Assembly (NCBI RefSeq): GCF_026230105.1
Contig: NC_079480.1
Span: forward strand, 19,696,488 to 19,760,487
Source of the DNA: Diorhabda sublineata
Lineage: Eukaryota > Arthropoda > Insecta > Coleoptera > Chrysomelidae
DNA length: 64,000 nt
Direction: 5' to 3'
Shown here one piece after another: positions 50,078 to 62,276 of the stretch. The notes under the pieces are model-generated. The model was given only the letters and a program-made list of their open reading frames with translations. It did no database searches and was not told the DNA's origin. Each line of letters starts with the position of its first letter. The stretch's first letter is position 1. The translations under genes and the position numbers were made by a program.

Positions 50078-51254
50078 GTCAACTGTCACTTTGTGATAAT
50101 TGAAAATTTTCAAAGTCTACCTTCCTAATTTGAAGTCGAAATTCAACATTTCTTATATATTTGAGTGAGTTCGCATCTAACTTTGTCAGATAACGTCGAT
50201 TAACATCCATTGAAGCCCATTGAGGTCAACTGTCACTTTGTGTTGATTAAAAATTTTCAAAGTCTATCTTCTTGATTTGAAGTCGAATTTCAACATTCCT
50301 TATATATTTGAGTGAGTTTGCATCTAACTTTATCAGATATCATCGAATAACATTCATTGAAGCCCATTGAGGTCAACTGTCACTTTGTGATAATTGAAAA
50401 TTTTCAAAGTCTATATTCCTAATATGAAGTAGAATTTCAACATTTCTTATATATTTGAGTGAGTTCGCATCTAACTTTATCAGATATCATCGAATAACAT
50501 CCATTGAAGCCCATTGAGGTGAACTGTCACTTTGTGATAATTGAAAATTTTCAAAGTCTATCTTCCTAATTTGAAGTCGAATTTTAACTATTCTTATATA
50601 TTTGAGTGAGTTCGCATCTAACTTTATCAGATATCATCGAATAACATCCATTGAAGCCCATTGAGGTCAACTGTCACTTTGTGATAATTGAAAATTTTCA
50701 AAGTCTATCTTCCTAATTTGAAGTCGAATTTCAACATTTCTTGTATATTTGAGTGAATTCGCATCTAACTTTGTCAGATATCGTCGATTAACATCCATTG
50801 ATGCCCATTGAGATCAACTGTCACTTTGTGATAATTGAAAATTTTTAAAAGTCTATCTTCCTCATTTGAAGTCGAATTGCAACATTTCTTATATATTTGA
50901 GTGACTTCGCATCTAACTTTATCAGATATCATCGAATAACATCCATTGAAGCCCATTGAGGTCAACTGTCACTTTGTGATAATTGAAAATTTTCAAAGTC
51001 TATCTTCCTAATTTGAAGTCGAATTTCAACATTCCTTATATATTTGAGTGAGTTCGCAACTAACTTTGTCAGATATCGTCGATTAACATCCATTGAAGCC
51101 CATTGAGGTCAACTGTCACTTTGTGATAATTGAAAATTTTCAAAGTCTATCTTCCTAATTTGAAGTCGAATTTCACCATTTCTTATATATTTGAGTGAGT
51201 TCGCATCTAACTTTATCAGATATCATCGAATAACATCCATTGAAGCCCATTGAG

Positions 51255-52577
51255 GCCAACTGTCACTTTGTGTTGATTGAAAATTTTCAAAGTCTATCTT
51301 CCTGATTTGGAGTCGAATTTCAACATTCCTTATACATTTGAGTGAGTTTGCATCTAACTTTATCAGATATCATCGAATAAAATCCATTGAAGCCCATTGA
51401 GGTCAACTGTCACTTTGTGATAATTGAAAATTTTCAAAGTCTATCTTCCTAATATGAAGTCGAATTTCAACATTTCTTATATATTCGAGTGAGTTTGCAT
51501 CTAACTTTGTCAGATATCGTCGATTAACATCCATTGAAGCCCATTGAGGTCAACTGTCACTTTGTGTTGATTGAAAATTTTCAAAGTCTATCTTCCTGAT
51601 TTGAAGTCGAATTTCAACATTTCTTATATATTTGAGTGAGTTCGCATCTAACTTTGTCAGATAACGTCGATTAACATCCATTGAAGCCCATTGAGGTCAA
51701 CTGTCACTTTGTGATAATTGAAAATTTTCAAAGTCTATCTTCCTAATTTGAGGTCGAATTTTAACATTTCTTATATATTTGAGTGAGTTCGCATCTAACT
51801 TTATCAGATATCATCGAATAACATCCATTGAAGCCCATTGAGGTCAACTGTCACTTTGTGTTGATTAAAAATTTTCAAAGTCTATCTTCCTGATTTGAAG
51901 TCGAATTTCAACATTCCTTATATATTTGAGTGAGTTTGCATCTAATTTTATCAGATATCATCGAATAACATCCATTGAAGCTCATTGAGGTGAACTGTCA
52001 CTTTGTGATAATTGAAAATTTTCAAAGTCTATCTTCCTGATTTGAAGTCGAATTTCAACATTCCTTATATATTTGAGTGAGTTTGCATCTAACTTTATCA
52101 GATATCATCGAATAACATCCATTGAAGCCCATTGAGGTCAACTGTCACTTTGTGATAATTGAAAATTTTCAAAGTCTATCTTCCTAATATGAAGTCGAAT
52201 TTCAACATTTCTTATATATTTGAGTGAGTTCGCATCTAACTTTATCAGATATTATCGAATAACATCCATTGAAGCTCATTGAGGTCAACTGTCACTTTGT
52301 GTTGATTGAAAATTTTCAAAGTCTATCTTCCTGATTTGAAGTCGAATTTCAACATTCCTTATATATTTGAGTGAGTTTGCATCTAACTTTATCAGATATC
52401 ATCGGATAACATCCATTGAAGCGCATTGAGGTCAACTGTCACTTTGTGATAATTGAAAATTTTCAAAGTCTATCTTCCTAATTTGAAGTCGAATTTCAAC
52501 ATTCCTTATATATTTGAGTGAGTTCGCAACTAACTTTGTCAGATATCGTCGATTAACATCCATTGAAGCCCATTGAG
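51255..52577. repeat. Irregular satellite segment
   Basis: Nine monomers, including CTGATTTGGAG, AATTTGAGG (near 51748), GTTGATTAAAA and GAAGCTC-flanked types. The series resembles 59640-60520, which carries the same AATTTGAGG marker near 59685. Confidence 0.75.
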
Positions 52578-55500
52578 GTCAACTGTCACTTTGTGATAAT
52601 TGAAAATTTTCAAAGTCTATCTTCCTAATTTGAAGTCGAATTTCAACATTTCTTATATATTTGAGTGAGTTTGCATCTAACTTTATCAGATATCATCGAA
52701 TAACATCCATTGAAGCCCATTGAGGTCAACTGTCACTTTGTGATAATTGGAAATTTTCAAAGTCTATCTTCCTAATATGAAGTCGAATTTCAACATTTCT
52801 TATATATTTGAGTGAGTTCGCATCTAACTTTATCAGATATCATCGAATAACATCCATTGATGTCCATTGAGGTCAACTGTCACTTTTTGTTAATTGAAAA
52901 TTTTTAAAGTCTACCTTCCTAATTTGAAGTCGAATTTCAACATTTCTTATATATTTGAGTGAGTTCGCATCTAACTTTGTCAGATAACGTCGATTAACAT
53001 CCATTGAAGCCCATTGAGGTCAACTGTCACTTTGTGTTGATTAAAAATTTTCAAAGTCTATCTTCCTGATTTGAAGTCGAATTTCAACATTCCTTATATA
53101 TTTGAGTGAGTTTGCATCTAACTTTATCAGATATCATCGAATAACATCCATTGAAGCCCATTGAGGTCAACTGTCACTTTGTGATAATTGAAAATTTTCA
53201 AAGTCTATCTTCCTAATATGAAGTAGAATTTCAACATTTCTTATATATTTGAGTGAGTTCGCATCTAACTTTATCAGATATCATCGAATAACATCCATTG
53301 AAGCCCATTGAGGTGAACTGTCACTTTGTGATAATTGAAAATTTTCAAAGTCTATCTTCCTAATTTGAAGTCGAATTTTAACTATTCTTATATATTTGAG
53401 TGAGTTCGCATCTAACTTTATCAGATATCATCGAATAACATCCATTGAAGCCCATTGAGGTCAACTGTCACTTTGTGATAATTGAAAATTTTCAAAGTCT
53501 ATCTTCCTAATTTGAAGTCGAATTTTAACTATTCTTATATATTTGAGTGAGTTCGCATCTAACTTTATCAGATATCATCGAATAACATCCATTGAAGCCC
53601 ATTGAGGTCAACTGTCACTTTGTGATAATTGAAAATTTTCAAAGTCTATCTTCCTAATTTGAAGTCGAATTTCAACATTTCTTATATATTTGAGTGAATT
53701 CGCATCTAACTTTGTCAGATATCGTCGATTAACTTCCATTGATGCCCATTGAGATCAACTGTCACTTTGTGATAATTGAAAATTTTCAAAGTCTATCTTC
53801 CTAATTTGAAGTCGAATTTCAACATTTCTTATATATTTGAGTGAATTCGCATCTAACTTTGTCAGATATCGTCGATTAACTTCCATTGATGCCCATTGAG
53901 ATCAACTGTCACTTTGTGATAATTGAAAATTTTCAAAGTCTATCTTCCTAATTTGAAGTCGAATTTCAACATTTCTTATATATTTGAGTGAGTTTGCATC
54001 TAACTTTATCAGATATCATCGAATAACATCCATTGAAGCCCATTGAGGTCAACTGTCACTTTGTGATAATTGGAAATTTTCAAAGTCTATCTTCCTAATA
54101 TGAAGTCGAATTTCAACATTTCTTATATATTTGAGTGAGTTCGCATCTAACTTTATCAGATATCATCGAATAACATCCATTGATGTCCATTGAGGTCAAC
54201 TGTCACTTTTTGTTAATTGAAAATTTTCAAAGTCTACCTTCCTAATTTGAAGTCGAATTTCAACATTTCTTATATATTTGAGTGAGTTCGCATCTAACTT
54301 TGTCAGATAACGTCGATTAACATCCATTGAAGCCCATTGAGGTCAACTGTCACTTTGTGTTGATTAAAAATTTTCAAAGTCTATCTTCCTGATTTGAAGT
54401 CGAATTTCAACATTCCTTATATATTTGAGTGAGTTTGCATCTAACTTTATCAGATATCATCGAATAACATCCATTGAAGCCCATTGAGGTCAACTGTCAC
54501 TTTGTGATAATTGAAAATTTTCAAAGTCTATCTTCCTAATATGAAGTAGAATTTCAACATTTCTTATATATTTGAGTGAGTTCGCATCTAACTTTATCAG
54601 ATATCATCGAATAACATCCATTGAAGCCCATTGAGGTGAACTGTCACTTTGTGATAATTGAAAATTTTCAAAGTCTATCTTCCTAATTTGAAGTCGAATT
54701 TTAACTATTCTTATATATTTGAGTGAGTTCGCATCTAACTTTATCAGATATCATCGAATAACATCCATTGAAGCCCATTGAGGTCAACTGTCACTTTGTG
54801 ATAATTGAAAATTTTCAAAGTCTATCTTCCTAATTTGAAGTCGAATTTTAACTATTCTTATATATTTGAGTGAGTTCGCATCTAACTTTATCAGATATCA
54901 TCGAATAACATCCATTGAAGCCCATTGAGGTCAACTGTCACTTTGTGATAATTGAAAATTTTCAAAGTCTATCTTCCTAATTTGAAGTCGAATTTCAACA
55001 TTTCTTATATATTTGAGTGAATTCGCATCTAACTTTGTCAGATATCGTCGATTTACTTCCATTGATGCCCATTGAGATCAACTGTCACTTTGTGATAATT
55101 GAAAATTTTCAAAGTCTATCTTCCTAATATGAAGTCGAATTTCAACATTTCTTATATATTTGAGTGAGTTCGCATCTAACTTTATCAGATATCATCGAAT
55201 AACATCCATTGATGTCCATTGAGGTCAACTGTCACTTTTTGTTAATTGAAAATTTTCAAAGTCTACCTTCCTAATTTGAAGTCGAATTTCAACATTTCTT
55301 ATATATTTGAGTGAGTTCGCATCTAAATTTGTCAGATAACGTCGATTAACATCCATTGAAGCCCATTGAGGTCAACTGTCACTTTGTGTTGATTAAAAAT
55401 TTTCAAAGTCTATCTTCCTGATTTGAAGTCGAATTTCAACATTCCTTATATATTTGAGTGAGTTTGCATCTAACTTTATCAGATATCATCGAATAACATC

Positions 55501-57722
55501 CATTGAAGCCCATTGAGGTCAACTGTCACTTTGTGATAATTGAAAATTTTCAAAGTCTATCTTCCTAATATGAAGTAGAATTTCAACATTTCTTATATAT
55601 TTGAGTGAGTTCGCATCTAACTTTATCAGATATCATCGAATAACATCCATTGATGCCCATTGAGGTCAACTGTCACTTTGTGATAATTGAAAATTTTCAA
55701 AGTCTATCTTCCTAATTTGAAGTCGAATTTTAACTATTCTTATATATTTGAGTGAGTTCGCATCTAACTTTATCAGATATCATCGAATAACATCCATTGA
55801 AGCCCATTGAGGTCAACTGTCACTTTGTGATAATTGAAAATTTTCAAAGTCTATCTTCCTAATTTGAAGTCGAATTTCAACATTTCTTATATATTTGAGT
55901 GAATTCGCATCTAACTTTGTCAGATATCGTCGATTAACATCCATTGATGCCCATTGAGATCAACTGTCACTTTGTGATAATTGAAAATTTTCAAAGTCTA
56001 TCTTCCTAATTTGAAGTCGAATTGCAACATTTCTTATATATTTGAGTGACTTCGCATCTAACTTTATCAGATATCATCGAATAACATCCATTGAAGCCCA
56101 TTGAGGTCAACTGTCACTTTGTGATAATTGAAAATTTTCAAAGTCTATCTTCCTAATTTGAAGTCGAATTTCAACATTTCTTATATATTTGAGTGAATTC
56201 GCATCTAACTTTGTCAGATATCGTCGATTAACTTCCATTGATGCCCATTGAGATCAACTGTCACTTTGTGATAATTGAAAATTTTCAAAGTCTATCTTCC
56301 TAATATGAAGTCGAATTTCAACATTTCTTATATATTTGAGTGAGTTCGCATCTAACTTTATCAGATATCATCGAATAACATCCATTGATGTCCATTGAGG
56401 TCAACTGTCACTTTTTGTTAATTGAAAATTTTCAAAGTCTACCTTCCTAATTTGAAGTCGAATTTCAACATTTCTTATATATTTGAGTGAGTTCGCATCT
56501 AACTTTGTCAGATAACGTCGATTAACATCCATTGAAGCCCATTGAGGTCAACTGTCACTTTGTGTTGATTAAAAATTTTCAAAGTCTATCTTCCTGATTT
56601 GAAGTCGAATTTCAACATTCCTTATATATTTGAGTGAGTTTGCATCTAACTTTATCAGATATCATCGAATAACATCCATTGAAGCCCATTGAGGTCAACT
56701 GTCACTTTGTGATAATTGAAAATTTTCAAAGTCTATCTTCCTAATATGAAGTAGAATTTCAACATTTCTTATATATTTGAGTGAGTTCGCATCTAACTTT
56801 ATCAGATATCATCGAATAACATCCATTGAAGCCCATTGAGGTGAACTGTCACTTTGTGATAATTGAAAATTTTCAAAGTCTATCTTCCTAATTTGAAGTC
56901 GAATTTTAACTATTCTTATATATTTGAGTGAGTTCGCATCTAACTTTATCAGATATCATCGAATAACATCCATTGAAGCCCATTGAGGTCAACTGACACT
57001 TTGTGATAATTGAAAATTTTCAAAGTCTATCTTCCTAATTTGAAGTCGAATTTTAACTATTCTTATATATTTGAGTGAGTTCGCATCTAACTTTATCAGA
57101 TATCATCGAATAACATCCATTGAAGCCCATTGAGGTCAACTGTCACTTTGTGATAATTGAAAATTTTCAAAGTCTATCTTCCTAATTTGAAGTCGAATTT
57201 CAACATTTCTTATATATTTGAGTGAATTCGCATCTAACTTTGTCAGATATCGTCGATTAACATCCATTGATGCCCATTGAGATCAACTGTCACTTTGTGA
57301 TAATTGAAAATTTTCAAAGTCTATCTTCCTAATTTGAAGTCGAATTGCAACATTTCTTATATATTTGAGTGACTTCGCATCTAACTTTATCAGATATCAT
57401 CGGATAACATCCATTGAAGCCCATTGAGGTCAACTGTCACTTTGTGATAATTGAAAATTTTCAAAGTCTATCTTCCTAATTTGAAGTCGAATTTTAACTA
57501 TTCTTATATATTTGAGTGAGTTCGCATCTAACTTTATCAGATATCATCGAATAACATCCATTGAAGCCCATTGAGGTCAACTGTCACTTTGTGATAATTG
57601 AAAATTTTCAAAGTCTATCTTCCTAATTTGAAGTCGAATTTTAACTATTCTTATATATTTGAGTGAGTTCGCATCTAACTTTATCAGATATCATCGAATA
57701 ACATCCATTGATGTCCATTGAG
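52578..57722. repeat. Variable-length higher-order repeats of 9, 7, 8 and 9 monomers
   Basis: TGATGTCC junctions at 52858, 54181, 55210, 56386 and 57709 are spaced 1323, 1029, 1176 and 1323 bp apart, exact multiples of 147. After each junction the order begins with TTTTTGTTAATTG/CTACC, GTTGATTAAAA and GAAGTAGAA (the run after the last junction lacks the GAAGTAGAA monomer). Units then gain or lose TTTTAACTATTC, GAATTC or GAATTGCAAC monomers. ACTTCC in place of ACATCC marks several GAATTC monomers here (near 53735, 53880, 55060 and 56230). Confidence 0.87.
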
Positions 57723-59780
57723 GTCAACTGTCACTTTTTGTTAATTGAAAATTTTCAAAGTCTACCTTCCTAATTTGAAGTCGAATTTCAACATTTCTTA
57801 TATATTTGAGTGAGTTCGCATCTAACTTTGTCAGATAACGTCGATTAACATCCATTGAAGCCCATTGAGGTCAACTGTCACTTTGTGTTGATTAAAAATT
57901 TTCAAAGTCTATCTTCCTGATTTGAAGTCGAATTTCAACATTCCTTATATATTTGAGTGAGTTTGCATCTAACTTTATCAGATATCATCGAATAACATCC
58001 ATTGAAGCCCATTGAGGTCAACTGTCACTTTGTGATAATTGAAAATTTTCAAAGTCTATCTTCCTAATTTGAAGTCGAATTTTAACTATTCTTATATATT
58101 TGAGTGAGTTCGCATCTAACTTTATCAGATATCATCGAATAACATCCATTGAAGCCCATTGAGGTCAACTGTCACTTTGTGATAATTGAAAATTTTCAAA
58201 GTCTATCTTCCTAATTTGAAGTCGAATTTTAACTATTCTTATATATTTGAGTGAGTTCGCATCTAACTTTATCAGATATCATCGAATAACATCCATTGAT
58301 GTCCATTGAGGTCAACTGTCACTTTTTGTTAATTGAAAATTTTCAAAGTCTACCTTCCTAATTTGAAGTCGAATTTCAACATTTCTTATATATTTGAGTG
58401 AGTTCGCATCTAACTTTGTCAGATAACGTCGATTAACATCCATTGAAGCCCATTGAGGTCAACTGTCACTTTGTGTTGATTGAAAATTTTCAAAGTCTAT
58501 CTTCCTGATTTGGAGTCGAATTTCAACATTTCTTATATATTTGAGTGAGTTCGCATCTAACTTTATCAGATATCATCGAATAACATCCATTGAAGCCCAT
58601 TGAGGTCAACTGTCACTTTGTGTTGATTGAAAATTTTCAAAGTCTATCTTCCTAATATGAAGTCGAATTTCAACATTTCTTATATATTTGAGTGAGTTCG
58701 CATCTAACTTTATCAGATATCATCGAATAACATCCATTGATGTCCATTGAGGTCAACTGTCACTTTTTGTTAATTGAAAATTTTCAAAGTCTACCTTCCT
58801 AATTTGAAGTCGAATTTTAACTATTCTTATATATTTGAGTGAGTTCGCATCTAACTTTATCAGATATCATCGAATAACATCCATTGAAGCCCATTGAGGT
58901 CAACTGTCACTTTGTGATAATTGAAAATTTTCAAAGTCTATCTTCCTAATTTGAAGTCGAATTTCAACATTTCTTATATATTTGAGTGAATTCGCATCTA
59001 ACTTTGTCAGATATCGTCGATTAACATCCATTGATGCCCATTGAGATCAACTGTCACTTTGTGATAATTGAAAATTTTCAAAGTCTATCTTCCTAATTTG
59101 AAGTCGAATTGCAACATTTCTTATATATTTGAGTGACTTCGCATCTAACTTTATCAGATATCATCGGATAACATCCATTGAAGCCCATTGAGGTTAACTG
59201 TCACTTTGTGATAATTGAAAATTTTCAAAGTCTATCTTCCTAATTTGAAGTCGAATTTCAACATTCCTTATATATTTGAGTGAGTTCGCAACTAACTTTG
59301 TCAGATATCGTCGATTAACATCCATTGAAGCCCATTGAGGTCAACTGTCACTTTGTGATAATTGAAAATTTTCAAAGTCTATCTTCCTGATTTGGAGTCG
59401 AATTTCAACATTTCTTATATATTTGAGTGAGTTCGCATCTAACTTTATCAGATATCATCGAATAACATCCATTGAAGCCCATTGAGGTGAACTGTCACTT
59501 TGTGTTGATTGAAAATTTTCAAAGTCTATCTTCCTAATATGAAGTCGAATTTCAACATTTCTTATATATTTGAGTCAGTTTGCATCTAACTTTGTCAGAT
59601 AACGTCGATTAACATCCATTGAAGCCCATTGAGGTCAACTGTCACTTTGTGATAATTGAAAATTTTCAAAGTCTATCTTCCTAATTTGAGGTCGAATTTT
59701 AACATTTCTTATATATTTGAGTGAGTTCGCATCTAACTTTATCAGATATCATCGAATAACATCCATTGAAGCCCATTGAG
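57723..59780. repeat. Short 4-mer and 3-mer units, then irregular monomers
   Basis: TGATGTCC junctions at 57709, 58297 and 58738 are 588 and 441 bp apart (four and three monomers), the shortest units of this series apart from the 2-mer spacing near 35,814-36,108. They are followed by the GAATTC, GAATTGCAAC, CATTCC/GCAACTAAC series and a CTGATTTGGAG monomer near 59,390. Confidence 0.82.
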
Positions 59781-62134
59781 GTCAACTGTCACTTTGTGTT
59801 GATTAAAAATTTTCAAAGTCTATCTTCCTGATTTGAAGTCGAATTTCAACATTCCTTATATATTTGAGTGAGTTTGCATCTAACTTTATCAGATATCATC
59901 GAATAACATCCATTGAAGCCCATTGAGGTCAACTGTCACTTTGTGATTATTGAAAATTTTCAAAGTCTATCTTCCTAATATGAAGTAGAATTTCAACATT
60001 TTTCTTATATATTTGAGTGAGTTCGCATCTAACTTTATCAGATATCATCGAATAACATCCATTGAAGCTCATTGAGGTCAACTGTCACTTTGTGATAATT
60101 GAAAATTTTCAAAGTCTATCTTCCTGATTTGAAGTCGAATTCCAACATTCCTTATATATTTGAGTGAGTTTGCATCTAACTTTATCAGATATCATCGAAT
60201 AACATCCATTGAAGCCCATTGAGGTCAACTGTCACTTTGTGATAATTGAAAATTTTCAAAGTCTATCTTCCTAATATGAAGTCGAATTTCAACATTTCTT
60301 ATATATTTGAGTGAGTTCGCATCTAACTTTATCAGATATTATCGAATAACATCCATTGAAGCTCATTGAGGTCAACTGTCACTTTGTGTTGATTGAAAAT
60401 TTTCAAAGTCTATCTTCCTGATTTGAAGTCGAATTTCAACATTCCTTATATATTTGAGTGAGTTTGCATCTAACTTTATCAGATATCATCGGATAACATC
60501 CATTGAAGCCCATTGAGGTCAACTGTCACTTTGTGATAATTGAAAATTTTCAAAGTCTATCTTCCTAATATGAAGTCGAATTTCAACATTTCTTATATAT
60601 TTGAGTGAGTTCGCATCTAACTTTATCAGATATCATCGAATAACATCCATTGATGTCCATTGAGGTCAACTGTCACTTTTTGTTAATTGAAAATTTTCAA
60701 AGTCTACCTTCCTAATTTGAAGTCGAATTTCAACATTTCTTATATATTTGAGTGAGTTCGCATCTAACTTTGTCAGATAACGTCGATTAACATCCATTGA
60801 AGCCCATTGAGGTCAACTGTCACTTTGTGTTGATTAAAAATTTTCAAAGTCTATCTTCCTGATTTGAAGTCGAATTTCAACATTCCTTATATATTTGAGT
60901 GAGTTTGCATCTAACTTTATCAGATATCATCGAATAACATCCATTGAAGCCCATTGAGGTCAACTGTCACTTTGTGATAATTGAAAATTTTCAAAGTCTA
61001 TCTTCCTAATATGAAGTAGAATTTCAACATTTCTTATATATTTGAGTGAGTTCGCATCTAACTTTATCAGATATCATCGAATAACATCCATTGAAGCTCA
61101 TTGAGGTCAACTGTCACTTTGTGATAATTGAAAATTTTCAAAGTCTATCTTCCTGATTTGAAGTCGAATTCCAACATTCCTTATATATTTGAGTGAGTTT
61201 GCATCTAACTTTATCAGATATCATCGAATAACATCCATTGAAGCCCATTGAGGTCAACTGTCACTTTGTGATAATTGAAAATTTTCAAAGTCTATCTTCC
61301 TAATATGAAGTCGAATTTCAACATTTCTTATATATTTGAGTGAGTTCGCATCTAACTTTATCAGATATTATCGAATAACATCCATTGAAGCTCATTGAGG
61401 TCAACTGTCACTTTGTGTTGATTGAAAATTTTCAAAGTCTATCTTCCTGATTTGAAGTCGAATTTCAACATTCCTTATATATTTGAGTGAGTTTGCATCT
61501 AACTTTATCAGATATCATCGGATAACATCCATTGAAGCCCATTGAGGTCAACTGTCACTTTGTGATAATTGAAAATTTTCAAAGTCTATCTTCCTAATAT
61601 GAAGTCGAATTTCAACATTTCTTATATATTTGAGTGAGTTCGCATCTAACTTTATCAGATATCATCGAATAACATCCATTGATGTCCATTGAGGTCAACT
61701 GTCACTTTTTGTTAATTGAAAATTTTCAAAGTCTACCTTCCTAATTTGAAGTCGAATTTCAACATTTCTTATATATTTGAGTGAGTTCGCATCTAACTTT
61801 GTCAGATAACGTCGATTAACATCCATTGAAGCCCATTGAGGTCAACTGTCACTTTGTGTTGATTAAAAATTTTCAAAGTCTATCTTCCTGATTTGAAGTC
61901 GAATTTCAACATTCCTTATATATTTGAGTGAGTTTGCATCTAACTTTATCAGATATCATCGAATAACATCCATTGAAGCCCATTGAGGTCAACTGTCACT
62001 TTGTGATAATTGAAAATTTTCAAAGTCTATCTTCCTAATATGAAGTAGAATTTCAACATTTCTTATATATTTGAGTGAGTTCGCATCTAACTTTATCAGA
62101 TATCATCGAATAACATCCATTGAAGCCCATTGAG
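59781..62134. repeat. 7-mer higher-order repeat (1029 bp), about 2.3 copies
   Basis: Units start at 59781, 60812 and 61841 (partial). TCCAACATTCC at 60141 and 61170, and TGATGTCC at 60651 and 61680, are 1029 bp apart. The first unit is 1031 bp because of a 2-bp insertion at about 60000. The third copy diverges after two monomers, at 62135. Confidence 0.9.
59928..60076. repeat. 149-bp monomer with a private 2-bp insertion
   Basis: Reads CAACATTTTTCTTAT in place of CAACATTTCTTAT. The equivalent monomers one and two units later (60959 and 61988) lack it, so it arose after the 7-mer duplicated. It also has GATTATTG instead of GATAATTG. Confidence 0.88.
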
Positions 62135-62276
62135 GTGAACTGTCACTTTGTGATAATTGAAAATTTTCAAAGTCTATCTTCCTAATTTGAAGTCGAATTT
62201 TCACTATTCTTATATATTGAGTTCGCATCTAACTTTATAAGATATCATCGAATAACATCCATTGAAGCCCATTGAG
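62135..62276. repeat. 142-bp monomer with a private 5-bp deletion
   Basis: Reads TATATATTGAGTTCGC where others have TATATATTTGAGTGAGTTCGC. The deletion falls between short repeats of GAGT, which suggests slippage. It also has TTATAAGATATC. I found no other copy. Confidence 0.9.

Larger units (their letters stand above)
48607..51254. repeat. 12-mer repeat (1765 bp) interrupted by a local expansion
   Basis: Six monomers at 48607-49489 recur at 50372-51254, offset 12 x 147 plus 1. The rare TCTATATTCC marker (48645 and 50410) and the +1 monomer (49048 and 50813) repeat in step. Between them, 49490-50371 holds a local cluster of CTTTTTCAG monomers and two linking monomers. Confidence 0.87.
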